DNA of 64,000 nucleotides from Flaccisagitta enflata (taxonomy: Eukaryota > Chaetognatha > Sagittoidea > Aphragmophora). A program made the position numbers and the translations under genes. The notes below the pieces were generated by a model. The model had not been told where the DNA came from. It made no database searches and was given only the letters and a program-made list of their open reading frames with translations. Shown here piece by piece: positions 34,936 to 47,215 of this stretch. Within the stretch, counting starts at the first letter, position 1; every line of letters begins with the position of its first letter. Location of the stretch: positions 82,708,001 to 82,772,000 of the forward strand of contig OZ231127.1 of the NCBI GenBank assembly GCA_965153355.1. The letters run 5' to 3'.

Positions 34936-37900
34936 AACATATTGGGTGGACGCTACTTTACTATCTGGGGGATGATCTTCAGCAGACCCCTACTTGATCT
35001 AGCAGACCCCTCTCTATAGTTATTGGGATGACCTCCAGCAGACCCCTCTGAAATCCAGCAGACCCCTCCTAATAATGGAAATATATTGGAGGTGGGCCTT
35101 CTACTTTATCATCTTAGGGGATGATCTTCAGCAGACCCCTACATGATCAAAGCAGACCCTCTCTATAGTTATGGGGATGACCTCCAGCAGACCCCTCTGA
35201 AATCCAGCAGACCCCTACTAATATATGGAAACATATTGGGTGGACGCTACTTTACTATCTTGGGGATGATCTTCAGCAGACCCCTACATGATCTAGCAGT
35301 CCCCTCTCTTTAATTAATGGGATGACCTCCAGCAGACCCCTCTGATATCCAGCAGACCCCTCCTAATATAGGAAAACATATTGGGTGGACACTACTTTAC
35401 TATCTTGAGGATGATCTCCAGCAGACCCCTACTTGATCTAGCACCTCTCTATAGTTGGGATGATGCCTTTACGCTAGAGCAGGCACTCTTCTGTAATTCA
35501 GCAGACCCCTCCTAATACACGGAAACATATTGGGAGACCTTTACTTTACTATCTTGGGGATGATCTCCAGCAGACCCCTACTTGATATAGCAGACCCCTC
35601 TCTATAGTTATGGGGATGACTACCAGCAACCCTCTGAAATCCTTGGAGCCCTCTAATATATGGAAAGATAATCGGCGGCAGACTCTTTTTTACTAATTTT
35701 GGATGATCTCCAGCAGACCCCTACTTCCAGTCTAGCAGACCCCTCTCTGTAGTTATGGGGATGACCTCTGGCAGACCCCTCTGAAATCCAGCAGACCCCT
35801 CCTAATACAGGGAAACAAAGTGGGTGGACGCTACTTTATCATCTTGGGGATGATCTTCAGCAGACCCCTACATGATCTAGCAGACCCCTCTCTATAGTTA
35901 TGGGGATGACCTCCAGCAGACCCCTCTGAAATCCAGCAGACCCCTCCTAATAAACATATTGGTGGACGCTACTTTACTATCTGGGGGATGATCTTCAGCA
36001 GACCCCTACTTGATCTAGCAGACCCCTCTCTATAGTTATTGGGATGACCTCCAGCAGACCCCTCTGTAATCCAGCAGACCCCTCCTAATACACGGAAACA
36101 TATTAGGAGGACGCTACTTTACTATCTTGGGGATGATCTCCAGCAGACCCCTACTTGATCTAGCAGACCCCTTTCTATAGCTAAGGGGATGACCTCAGCA
36201 GACCCCTCTGAAATCCATGGGCCCCTCTAATACATGAAACCTGTTGGGTGGACGCTGCTTTACTATCTTGGGGATGATCTCCAGAATTTCATGATCCTAG
36301 CAGACCCCTCTCTATATGAACAGGGATGACCTCCAGCAGACCCCTCTGAAATCCAGCAGACCCCTCCTAATACAGGGAAACATATTGGGTGGACGCTACT
36401 TTACTATCTTGGGGATGATCTTCAGCAGACCCCTACTTGATCTAGCAGACCCCTCTCTATAGTTATGGGGATGACCTCCAGCAGACCCCTCTGAAATCCA
36501 GCAGACCCCTCCAAATACATGGAAACATATTGGGAGGACGCTAGTTTACTATCTTGGGGATGATCTACAGCAGACCCCTACTTGATCTAGCAGACCCCTT
36601 TCTATATTAACAGGGATGACCTTCAGCAGACCCCTTGGAAATCCAGCAGACCCCTCCTAATACAGGGAAACATATTGGGTGGACGCTACTTTACTATCTT
36701 GGGGATGATCCTCAGCAGACCCCTTCTTGATCTAGCAGACCCCTTTCTATAGTTATTGGGATGACCTCCAGCAGACCCCTCGGAAATCCAGCAGACCCCT
36801 CCTAATACAGGGAAACATATTGGGTGGACGCTACTTTACTATCTTGGGGATAATCTCTGGCAGACCCCTACTTGATCTAGCAGACCCCTCTCTATAGTTA
36901 TTGGGATAACCTCCAGCAGACCCCTCTGAAATCCAGCAGACCCCTCTGAAATCCAGCAGACCCCTCCTTATACAGGGAAACATAGTGGGTGGACGCTACT
37001 ATCTTGGGGGGCTACTATCTTGGGGATGATCTCCAGCAGACCCCTACTTGATCTAGCAGACCCCTATCTATAGTGATTGGGATGACCTCCAGCAGACCCC
37101 TCACAAATCCTTAGACCTCATAATACAGGAAACATGTTTGGTGGACGCTACTTTACTATCTTGGGGATGACCTCCAGCAGACCCCTACTTGATCTAGCAG
37201 ACCCCTTTCTATAGTTATGGGGATGCCTTCCAGCAGACCCCTCTGAAATCCAGCAGACCCCTCCTAATACAGGGAAACATGTTGGGTGGACGCTACTTTA
37301 CTATCTTGGGGATGATCTCCAGCAGACCCCAACTTGATCTAGCAGACCCCTCTCTATAGTTATGGGGATGACCTCCAGCAGACCCCTCTGAAATCCAGCA
37401 GACCCCTCCTAATACATGGAAACATATTGGGTGGACGCTACTTTACTATCTTGGGGATGATCTCCAGCAGACCCCTACTTGATCTAGCAGACCCCTTTCT
37501 ATATTAACAGGGATGACCTTCAGCAGACCCCTCGGAAATCCAGCAGACCCCTCCTAATACAGGAAAACATATTGGGTGGACGCTACTTTACTATCTTGGG
37601 GATGATCCTCAACAGACCCCTTCTTGATCTAGCAGACCCCTTTCTATAGTTATTGGGATGACCTCCTGCAGACCCCTCGGAAATCCAGCAGACCCTCCTA
37701 ATACAGGGAAACATATTGGGTGGACGCTACTTTACTATCTTGGGGATAATCTCTGGCAGACCCCTACTTGATCTAGCAGACCCCTCTCTATAGTTATTGG
37801 GATAACCTCCAGCAGACCCCTCTGAAATCCAGCAGACCCCTCTGAAATCCAGCAGACCCCTCCTTATACAGGGAAACATAGTGGGTGGACGCTACTATCT

Positions 37901-38635
37901 TGGGGGGCTACTATCTTGGGGATGATCTCCAGCAGACCCCTACTTGATCTAGCAGACCCCTATCTATAGTGATTGGGATGACCTCCAGCAGACCCCTCTG
38001 AAATCCAGCAGACCCCTCATAATACAGGGAAACATGTTTGGTGGACGCTACTTTACTATCTTGGGGATGACCTCCAGCAGACCCCTACTTGATCTAGCAG
38101 ACCCCTTTCTATAGTTATGGGGATGACCTCCAGCAGACCCCTCTGAAATCCAGCAGACCCCTCCTAATACAGGGAAACATGTTGGGTCGACGCTACTTTA
38201 CTATCTTGGGGATGTTCTCCGGCAGACCCCAACTTGATCTAGCAGACCCCTCTCTATAGTTATTGGGATGACCTCTAGCAGACCCCTCTGAAACCCAGCA
38301 GACCCCTCCTAATACATGAAAACATATTGGGTGGACGCTACTTTACTATCTTGGGGATGATCTCCAGCAGACCGCTACTTGATCTAGCAGACCCATCTCT
38401 ATATTAACAGGAATGACCTCCAGCAGACCCCTCTGAAATCCTGCAGACCCCTCCTTATACAGGGAAACATATTGGGTGGACGCTACTTTACTATCTTAGG
38501 GATGATTTCCCGCAGACCCCTACTTGATCTAGCAGACCCCTCTCTATAGTTATTAGGATGACCTCCAGCAGACCCCTCTGAATTCCAGCAGACCCCTCCC
38601 AAAACAGGGAAACATATTGGGTGGACGCTACTTTA
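34932..38635 (+). repeat. ~145-bp tandem array, inner left arm
   Basis: About 25 units in the same orientation as the outer left array, with more deletions between 35060 and 36300. A block of about 900 bp is duplicated (compare 36590-37400 with 37480-38300), including the odd CTACTATCTTGGGGGGCTAC variant at about 37000 and 37900. Confidence 0.85.
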
Positions 38636-38775
38636 TGATATTATTGTGACATTGATTTTTCCATTGGCATTCCATGATGTACCATTAATTTTAAGGCAAT
38701 GAATTAGAATCACTTTTTATTCTTAAATGCAGACAGTTATTTTTGAAAAAAAAAACAACTTTTTTTCTTCAATAT

Positions 38776-39042
38776 TTTTAGTTGCATGCTACCGACTCTG
38801 TAAGCCACTTTTTGGTCGGTCGGTCTGTCGGTTGGTCCATTGGTCGGTCCGTCAGTTGGTCCGTCACAAAACTTTTTAAAGGCTTTTTAATGCGTTTTCA
38901 TGTCTCTGAGTGGAAGAGAAGGAACTTTGTGGAGTAAACAGCCATTTCAAATGTCTTTTTGAAAAAAAAATGTTTGTCTGTCTGTCTGCTTGACTTTTTT
39001 GAAAGTGCCGACAGACGCGACTTAGGTCTAATGACCTTGTTT
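38776..39042 (+). mobile_element. Helentron-like element, decayed, inside the foldback centre
   Basis: TTTTTAGTTGCATGCTACCG, CTCTGTAAGCC, a GGTC-rich run, and an end CAGACGCGACTTAGGTCTAA then TGACCTTGTTTC. The terminal stem AGGTC/GACCT is intact. Confidence 0.5.
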
Positions 39043-39112
39043 CTCTTTTTTTTAAAAAATCATTGTTTTGCATCACTGTTTCTGCTCCCGCTCTTTACTA
39101 ATTGATAGGGTA

Positions 39113-40245
39113 TTTTTAGTCGCGTGCACGCGACTCTACAACCCGCTCCATCAGTCCGTCCGTCGGTCCGTCCGTCCGTCCGTCGGTCCGTCCGTAACAC
39201 TTTGCTTTTTTGCGTCGTTTTTTGTCATTTTGGGTCGTCTGGAGTTATTTTGAATCATCTTTTTGGTGTTTTTGAGAATTATTGTTTGTTTTTGGTCATT
39301 TTTTATCATTTTTGGTCATTTTGGTCATTTTAGTCATTTTGGTCATTTTTGTCAATTTTGTCAATTTTGGTCATTTTTTATCATTTTTGGTCATTTTTGG
39401 TCATTTTTGGTCATTTTTGGTCATTTCATTCATTTCGATCATTTTGGTCATTTTGGTCATTTTGGTCATTTTGGTCATTTCGGTCATTTTTGGTCATTTT
39501 TGGTCATTTTGGTCATTTTGGTCATTTTTGGTCATTTTTGGTCATCTGCTGATTTAAGTCTGCTGATTTAATTCTGCTGGTTTAAGTCTGCTGGTTTAAG
39601 TCTGCTGGTTTAAGTCTGCTGGGTTAAGTCGCTGGTAAGTCTGCTGGTTTAAGTCTGCTGGTCTGGTTCGCTGGTTTAGGTCTGCTGGTTTAAGTCTGGT
39701 TTAAGTCTGCTGGTTTAAGTCTGCTGGTTTAGGTCAGCTGGGTTTAAGTCTGCTGGTTTAAGTCTGCTGTTTAAGTCTGCTGGTTGACCTGCTGGTTAAG
39801 CTCCTTAAATTCAGTTTAAGCCTGGTTTAAGTCTGGCTGTCTGGTCTTTAGTCTGGTTTAAGTCTGGTTTAAGTCTGGCTGCAGTATGGTTTAAGTCTGG
39901 TTTAAGTCTGGTTTAAGTCTGCTTAAGTCTGGCTAAGTCTAGTTTAAGTCTGGTTTAAGTCTGGTTTAAGTATGGTTTAAGTCTGGTTCATGTCTGGTTT
40001 AGGTCTGGGTTTGGTCTGGTTTATGTCTGGTTTAGGACTGGTTTTGGTCTGGTTTTGGTCTGGTTTTGGTCTGGTTTAGGTCTGGTTTAATTCTGGTTTG
40101 AGTCTGGTTTGAGTCTGGTTTGAGTCTGGTTTGGGTCTGGTTTGGGTCTGGTTTAAGTCTGATTTTCGATAAAAAGATACAATAAGAAGTCAGGTCAGTT
40201 CAGTTATTTTTGTCCTGCACGCGACTTATAGGTGTTGGCCTTGTT
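39113..40245 (+). mobile_element. Helentron-like element, GTCGCGTGCA subtype, long copy
   Basis: TTTTTAGTCGCGTGCACGCG, ACTCTACAACCCGCT, a (GTCC)n run, a TTTTGGTCAT repeat block (39290-39545), a TCTGCTGGTTTAAG repeat block (39545-40165), then CCTGCACGCGACTTATAGGT and TTGGCCTTGTTT. Sister of 52273-53528. Confidence 0.7.
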
Positions 40246-40724
40246 TAATCAAGAACCTTGTTTGAAACTAATTGTAATAAGCCGAAAAAATCACTTGATG
40301 GGCCCAACACCTCTATGCTTACGGCCCCGCGCCTTGTTGATTTGGTTCAGGCAGAGTACATGCCAAATTTGTGACTGTTATAGCTTTACAATCATGGATG
40401 TATTACTTGAAAAAGCAAAGTATAGTTTCACGTATCTATTGAGAATCATACTTATGCTATTTAGAATTCCTTCATGCTTATGCTTTTTTAAAGTCCTCCA
40501 CTGTTATGAGAGAAAAAGAAGATAGAAGCAAATAAAGCCCATGCACTTTTTATTGCCTACTCATCTTAGCTGATCTTTTATCCGATCAATCAGAATTGAA
40601 GCACCTGTACTTGATTTGTTTGAGAACTGTATAGACTGTATCTCTTATTTGTTGAGGAAAATAAATTCATTTTCAATATTCATTATCATTTTTATCATTG
40701 TTTCGTTTCATGCAAAAGAGGGGT
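40246..40724. other. Unique centre of the foldback
   Basis: With 38640-38775 this is the only non-repeat core. A 97-codon plus-strand frame (40232-40525) followed by AATAAA (about 40530) exists, but it starts inside the Helentron-like element and shows no family motif. No transposase signature seen. Confidence 0.4.
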
Positions 40725-43700
40725 CTGACACATTTCATAGGGGTCTGTTGGAGGTCATCCCCAAGATAGTAAAGTAGCGTCCTCCCAATATGTTTCCATG
40801 TATTAGGAGGGGTCTGCTGGATTTCAGAGGGGTCTGCTGGAGGTCAACCCAATAAAGATAAAGAGGGGTCTGCTAGATCAAGTAGGGGTCTGCTGGAGAT
40901 CATCCCCAAGATAGTAAAGTAGCGTCCTCCTAATATGTTTCCGTGTATTAGGAGGGGTCTGCTGGATTTCAGAGGGGTCTGCTGGAGGTCATCCCCATAA
41001 CTATAGAGAGGGGTCTGCTAGATCAAGTAGGGGTCTGCTGGAGATCATCCCCAAGATAGTAAAGTAGCCTCCTCCCAATATGTTTCCATGTATTAGGAGG
41101 GGTCTGCTGGATTACAGAGGGGTCTGCTGGAGGTCATCCCAATAACTATAGAGAGGGGTCTGCTAGATCAAGTAGGGGTCTGCTGAAGATCATCCCCCAG
41201 ATAGTAAAGTAGCGTCCACCCAATATGTTTCCTATATTAGAGGTCTGCTGGATTTCAGAGGGGTCTGCTGGAGGTCATCCTATAACTATAGAGAGGGGCC
41301 TGCTAGATCAAGTAGGGTCTGCCCTGAGATTACCCCCAATATAGTAAAGTAGCGTCCACCCAATATGTTTCCTGTGTTAGAGGGCCTCTGATTTCAGAGG
41401 GGTCTGCTGATGTCATCCCAATAACTATAGAGAGGGTCTGCTAGATCAAGTAGGGGTCTGCTGAGGATCATCCCCAAGGTAGTAAAGTAGCATCCACCCA
41501 ATATGTTTCCCTGTATTAGGAGGGGTTTTGCTGGATTTCCGAGGGGTCTGCTGGAGGTCATCCCCATAACTATAGAGAGGGGTCTGCTAGATCAAGTAGG
41601 GGTCTGCTGGAGATCATCCCCAAGATAGTAAAGTAGCATCCACCTAATATGTCTCCATGTATTAGGAGGGGTCTGCTGGATTTCAGAGGGGTCTGCTGGA
41701 GGTCATCCCCAAAACTAAAGAGAAGGGTCTGCTAGATCAAGTAGGGGTCTGCCGGAGATCATCCCCAAATTAGTAAACTAGCTTCCACCCAATATGTGTC
41801 TATGTATTAGGAGGGGTCTGCTGGATTTCAGAGGGGTCTGTTGGAGGTCATCCCTACAACTGTAGAGAGGGTCCCACAGATCGTTTAGGTCTGCTGGAGA
41901 TCATCCCCCTGATAGTAAAGTAGCGTCCACCCAATATGTTTCCCTGTATTAGGAGGGGTCTGCTGGATTTCAGAGGGGTCTGCTGGAGGTCATCCCTGTT
42001 AATATAGAGAGGGGTCTGCTAGATCAAGTAGGGGTCTGCTGGAGATCATCCCCAAGATAGTAAAGCAGCGTCCACCCAATAGGTTTCTATGTATTAGGAG
42101 GGGTCTGCTGGATTTCAGAGGGGTCTGCTGGAGGTCATCCCCTTAGCTATAGAAAGGGGTCTGCTAGATCAAGTAGGGGTCTGCTGGAGATCATCCCCAA
42201 GATAGTAAAGTAGCGTCCTCCTAATATGTTTCCGTGTATTAGGAGGGGTCTGCTGGATTTCAGAGGGGTCTGCTGGAGGTCATCCCAATAACTATAGAGA
42301 GGGGTCTGCTAGATCAAGTAGGGGTCTGCTGAAGATCATCCCCCAGATAGTAAAGTAGCGTCCACCCAATATGTTTCCCTATATTAGGAGGGGTCTGCTG
42401 GATTTCAGAGGGGTCTGCCAGAGGTCATCCCCATAACTACAGAGAGGGGTCTGCTAGATCAAGTAGGGGTCTGCTGGAGATCATCCCAAAATTAGTAAAG
42501 AAGAGTCTGCCCATTATCTTTCCATATATTAGGAGGGGTCTGCTGGATTTCAGAGGGGTCTGCTGGAGGTCATCCCCATAACTATAGAGAGGGGTCTGCT
42601 AGATCAAGTAGGGGTCTGCTGGAGATCATCCCCAAGATAGTAAAGTAGCGTCCTCCTAATATGTTTCCGTGTATTAGGAGGGGTCTGCTGGATTTCAGAG
42701 GGGTCTGCTCTAGGTCATCCCAATAACTATAGAGAGGGGTCTGCTAGATCAAGTAGGGGTCTGCTGGAGATCATCCCCGAGATAGTAAAGTAGTGTCCAC
42801 CCAATATGTTTTCCTATATTAGGAGGGGTCTGCTGGATATCAGAGGGGTCTGCTGGAGGTCATCCCATTAACTAAAGAGAGGGGTCTGCTAGATCATGTA
42901 GGGGTCTGCTGAAGATCATCCCCAAGATAGTAAAGTAGCGTCCACCCAATATGTTTCCATATATTAGGAGGGGTCTGCTGGATTTAAGAGGGGTCTGCTG
43001 GAGGTTATCCCAATAACTATAGAGAGGGGTCTGCTAGATAAAGTAGGGGTCTGCTGAAGATCATCCCCAAGATAGTAAAGTAGTGTCCACCCAATATGTT
43101 TCCATCTATTAGGAGGGGTCTGCTGGATTTCAGAGGGGTCTGCTGGAGGTCATCCCAATAACTATTGAGAGGGGTCTGCTAGATCATGTAGGGGTCTGCT
43201 GAAGATCATCCCCAAGATAGTATAGTAGCGTCCACCCAATATGTTTTTTTTTTGACGAATAAAAGATCATTCATTCATATTAGGAGGGGTCTGCTGGATT
43301 TAAGAGGGGTCTGCTGGAGGTTATCCCAATAACTATAGAGAGGGGTCTGCTAGATAAAGTAGGGCTCCGTTGAAGATCATCCCCCCTCAGATGGTAAAAA
43401 GTAAAGGCCCACCCAATATGTTTCCTCATATTAGAGGGGTCTGCTGCATATCAGAGGGGTCTGCTGGAGGTCATCCCATCAACTAAAGAGAGGAGAGAGG
43501 GGTCTGCTAGATCATGTAGGGGTCTGCTGAAGATCATCCCCAAGATAGTAAAGTAGCGTCCACCAAATATGTTTCCATATATTAGGAGGGGTCTGCTGGA
43601 TTTAAGAGGGGTCTGCTGGAGGTTATCCCAATAACTATAGAGAGGGGTCTGCTAGATAAAGTAGGGGTCTGCTGAAGATCATCCCCAAGATAGTAAAGTA

Positions 43701-46400
43701 GCGTCCACCCAATATGTTTCCCTCTATTAGGAGGGGTCTGCTGGATTTCAGAGGGGTCTGCTCTAGGTCATCCCAATAACTATAGAGAGGGGTCTGCTAG
43801 ATCAAGTAGGGGTCTGCTGGAGATCATCCCCGAGATAGTAAAGTAGTGTCCACCCAATATGTTTTCCTATATTAGGAGGGGTCTGCTGGATATCAGAGGG
43901 GTCTGCTGGAGGTCATCCCATTAACTAAAGAGAGGGGTCTGCTAGATCATGTAGGGGTCTGCTGAAGATCATCCCCAAGATAGTAAAGTAGCGTCCACCC
44001 AATATGTTTCCATATATTAGGAGGGGTCTGCTGGATTTAAGAGGGGTCTGCTGGAGGTTATCCCAATAACTATAGAGAGGGGTCTGCTAGATAAAGTAGG
44101 GGTCTGCTGGAGATCATCCCCATGATAGTAAGAGAGGGTGAGCGTGCTGTCTCATCTTATATATGGAGGGGTCTGCCAGATATCCTAGGGGTCTGTTGAT
44201 GATAATCCCCTTAAGTATAGAGAGGGGTCTGCTAGATCAAGTAGGGGTCTGCTGGAGATCATCCCCGAGATAGTAAAGTAGCGTCCACCCAATATATTTC
44301 CATCTATTAGGAGGGGTCTGCTGGATTTCAGAGGGGTCTGCTGGAGGTCATCCCAATAACTATTGAGAGGGGTCTGCTAGATCAAGTAGGGGTCTGCTGA
44401 AGATCATCCCCAAGATAGTAAAGTAGTGTCCACCCAATATGTTTCCCTATATTAGGAGGGGTCTGCTGGATTTCAGAGGGGTCTGCTGGAGGTCATCCCC
44501 ATAACTATAGAGAGGGGTCTGCTAGATCATGTAGGGGTCTGCTGAAGATCATCCCCAAGATAGTAAAGTAGCGTCCACCCAATATGTTTCCATATATTAG
44601 GAGGGGTCTGCTGGATTTCAGAGGGGTCTGCTGGAGGTCATCCCAATAACTATAGAGAGGGGTCTGCTAGATCAAGTAGGGGTCTGCTGGAGATCATCCC
44701 CAAGATAGTAAAGTAGCGTCCTCCCAATATGTTTCCATGTATTTGGAGGGGTCTGCTGGATTTCAGAGGGGTCTGCTGGAGGTCATCCCCATAACTATAG
44801 AGAGGGGTCTGCTAGATCAAGTAGGGGTCTGCTGGAGATCATCCCCAAGATAGTAAAGTAGCGTCCACCCAATATGTTTCCCTGTATTAGGAGGGGTCTG
44901 CTGGATTTCAGAGGGGTCTGCTGGAGGTCATCCCTGTTAATATAGAGAGGGGTCTGCTAGATCAAGTAGGGGTCTGCTGGAGATCATCCCCAAGATAGTA
45001 AAGTAGCGTCCACCCAATAGGTTTCCATGTATTAGGAGGGGTCTGCTTGATTTCAGAGGGGTCTGCTGGAGGTCATCCCCATAACTATAGAGAGGGGTCT
45101 GCTAGATCAAGTAGGGGTCTGCTGAAGATCATCCCCCAGATAGTAAAGCAGCGTCCACCCAATAGGTTTCCATGTATTTGGAGGGGTCTGCTGGATTTCA
45201 GAGGGGTCTGCTGGAGGTCATCCCCATAACTATAGAGAGGGGTCTGCTAGATCAAGTAGGGGTCTGCTGAAAATCATCCCCCAGATAGTAAAGTAGCGTC
45301 CACCCAATATGTTTCCCTATATTAGGAGGGGTCTGCTGGATTTCCGAGGGGTCTGCCGGAGGTCATCCCCATAACTATAGAGAGGGGTCTGCTAGATCAA
45401 GTAGGGGTCTGCTGAAGATCATCCCCAAGATGGTAAAGTAGCGTCCACCCACTTTGTTTCCCTGTATTAGGAGGGGTCTGCTGGATTTCAGAGGGGTCTT
45501 CCAGAGGTCATCCCCATAACTACAGAGAGGGGTCTGCTAGATCAAGTAGGGGTCTGCTGGAGATCATCCCAAAATTAGTAAAGAAGAGTCTGCCCATTAT
45601 CTTTCCATATATTAGGAGGGGTCTGCTGGATTTCAGAGGTTCTGCTGGAGGTCATCCCATAACTATAGAGAGGGGTCTGCTAGATCATAGGGTCTGCTGG
45701 AGATCATCCCAAGATAGTAAGCAGCATCCTCTAATATGCTTGTATTAGAGGGGTCTGCTGGATTTCAGAGGGTCTGCTCTAGGTCATCCCAATAACTATA
45801 GAGAGGGGTCTCTGCCAGATCAAGTAGGGTCTGCTGGAGATCATCCCCAAGATAAAAGTAGTGTCCACCCAACATGTTTCCCTGTATTAGGAGGGGTCTG
45901 CTGGATTTCAGAGGGGTCTGCTGGAGGTCATCCCTGTTAATATAGAGAGGGGTCTGCTAGATCAAGTAGGGGTCTGCTGGAGATCATCCCCAAGATAGTG
46001 AAGCAGCGTCCACCCAATAGGTTTCCATGTATCCGGAGGGGTCTGCTGGATTTCAGAGGGGTCTGCTGGAGGTCATCCCCATAACTAAAGAGAGGGGTCT
46101 GCTAGATCAAGTAGGGGTCTGCTGGAGATCATCCCCAAGATAGTAAAGTAGCTTCCACCCAATAGGTTTCCCTGTATTAGGAGGGGTCTGCTGGATTTCA
46201 GAGGGGTCTGCCAGAGGTCATCCCCATAACTGTAGAGAGGGGTCTGCTAGATCAAGTAGGGGTCTGCTGGAGATCATCCCAAAATTAGTAAAGAAGAGTC
46301 TGCCCATTATCTTTCCATATATTAAGAGGGGTCTGCTGGATTTAAGAGGGGTCTGCTGGAGGTTATCCCAATAACTATAGAGAGGGGTCTGCTAGATAAA
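40725..46400 (-). repeat. ~145-bp tandem array, right arm, minus orientation
   Basis: About 39 units as reverse complement of the left arm (AGGGGTCTGCT boxes). At 44110-44240 there is an internal copy of the terminal segment (TGATAGTAAGAGAGGGTGAG...CCAGATATCCTAGGGG). A 30-bp T-rich insertion lies at about 43247-43278. Confidence 0.9.
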
Positions 46401-46683
46401 GTAGGGGTCTGCTGGAGATCATCCCCATGATAGTAAGAGAGGGTGAGCGTGCTGTCTCATCATATATATGGAGGGGTCTGCCAGATATCCTAGGGGTCTG
46501 TTGATGATAATCCCCTTAAGTATAGAGAGGGGTCTGCTAGATCAAGAAGGGTCTGATAAAGGCCATCCCAAAATCTATAAAGTAGGGGTCTGATAGGGGT
46601 CTGCTACTCGTCATCCCCTTCAACTAGCGATTTTCTTAGCAGAGGGGTCTGCCAGCTGAGGGGTCTGCTAAAACACAAATACC
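46390..46683 (-). repeat. Right terminal inverted repeat of the foldback
   Basis: Reverse complement of the left terminus with few differences, ending GGTATTTGTG (minus strand) immediately before TAATTGAAA. Confidence 0.8.
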
Positions 46684-47215
46684 TAATTGAAACCAACTTG
46701 TAATTCTTATCATATAACCATAAAAATTTGTGATTATTGCAATTTTTTAGCAAAAAAACAGTAAATTTTTCTTTTCTTTTTTTCCTTTCCTTCTTTGCTT
46801 ATTTTTTTTTCTGTTTTCCTTTCCTTCCCCTTTTTTTTCCTTCTTCCCTCATTTTCTCTTAGTTAATTTAGTGTCCCGACAACTTCAGTGTCCCAACAAC
46901 AGGGACTTCCATGGAAGTCCCGGAAGTCCCTTCTCCTACGCCGCTGTCTGTTTGTGTTTTAGCTTCAAATCGCAAGTTCTTTTCTCAAATATTTCAACGG
47001 CTGTTTTTAGACCAATTTCCAAATATCCTCCTCCTCCTCCTCTTCCTCCTGCTCCTTCTCCAAACGGAACTGATCATAGCCTAAAAGATATGAAATGGAT
47101 AAGGGTCGATTACGCAACTAATATTTCATAGGATTGCAATTTGACAATCATGATTTGTGTCGCTTTTGTCTGAATCATTCTCGATTGACTCGACTCGGCT
47201 AAATTGACCCGCATA

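Larger units (their letters stand above)
26666..46683. mobile_element. Giant 20,018-bp foldback element with 9-bp target duplication
   Basis: Starts GGTATTTGTGTTTTAGCAGA; the reverse complement ends the element at 46683. Flanks TAATTGAAA lie at 26657-26665 and 46684-46692. About 300 bp at each end match with only a handful of differences. Inside the ends both arms are tandem ~145-bp units: left arm in plus orientation (to about 38635, interrupted at 32536-34930), right arm in minus orientation (from about 40725). The 2.1-kb centre holds two Helentron-like insertions. A 9-bp duplication and repeat-built inverted arms recall Drosophila FB elements and Mutator-like foldbacks. I see no transposase, so it would be non-autonomous; the superfamily is open. 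Confidence 0.8.
26588..46946 (+). mobile_element. hAT-like MITE, copy 2, split by the 20-kb foldback
   Basis: Ends CAGCGGCGTAGGAGA (26588) and TCTCCTACGCCGCTG (46946), flanked by TCTGTTTG on both sides (26580-26587 and 46947-46954): a perfect 8-bp duplication. Without the insert and its duplicated 9 bp the MITE is 332 bp. Same family as 616-1530. Confidence 0.75.

Noticed and set aside
38876-39076. Frame within the decayed Helentron-like copy
   Set aside because: Falls inside a repeat with no family resemblance.
40232-40525. Possible transposase fragment in the foldback centre
   Set aside because: 97 codons starting inside a Helentron-like element, no recognisable catalytic motif; AATAAA nearby is not enough.
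26666-46683. CRISPR-like regular array
   Set aside because: Units of about 145 bp are repeats throughout, with no unique spacers, in a eukaryotic setting with inverted arms; satellite/foldback fits.
46871-47131. Proline-rich frame reminiscent of a formin FH1-FH2 junction
   Set aside because: Only one (CCT)n-coded proline run and no FH2 motif; the frame starts in the MITE and has no good donor.
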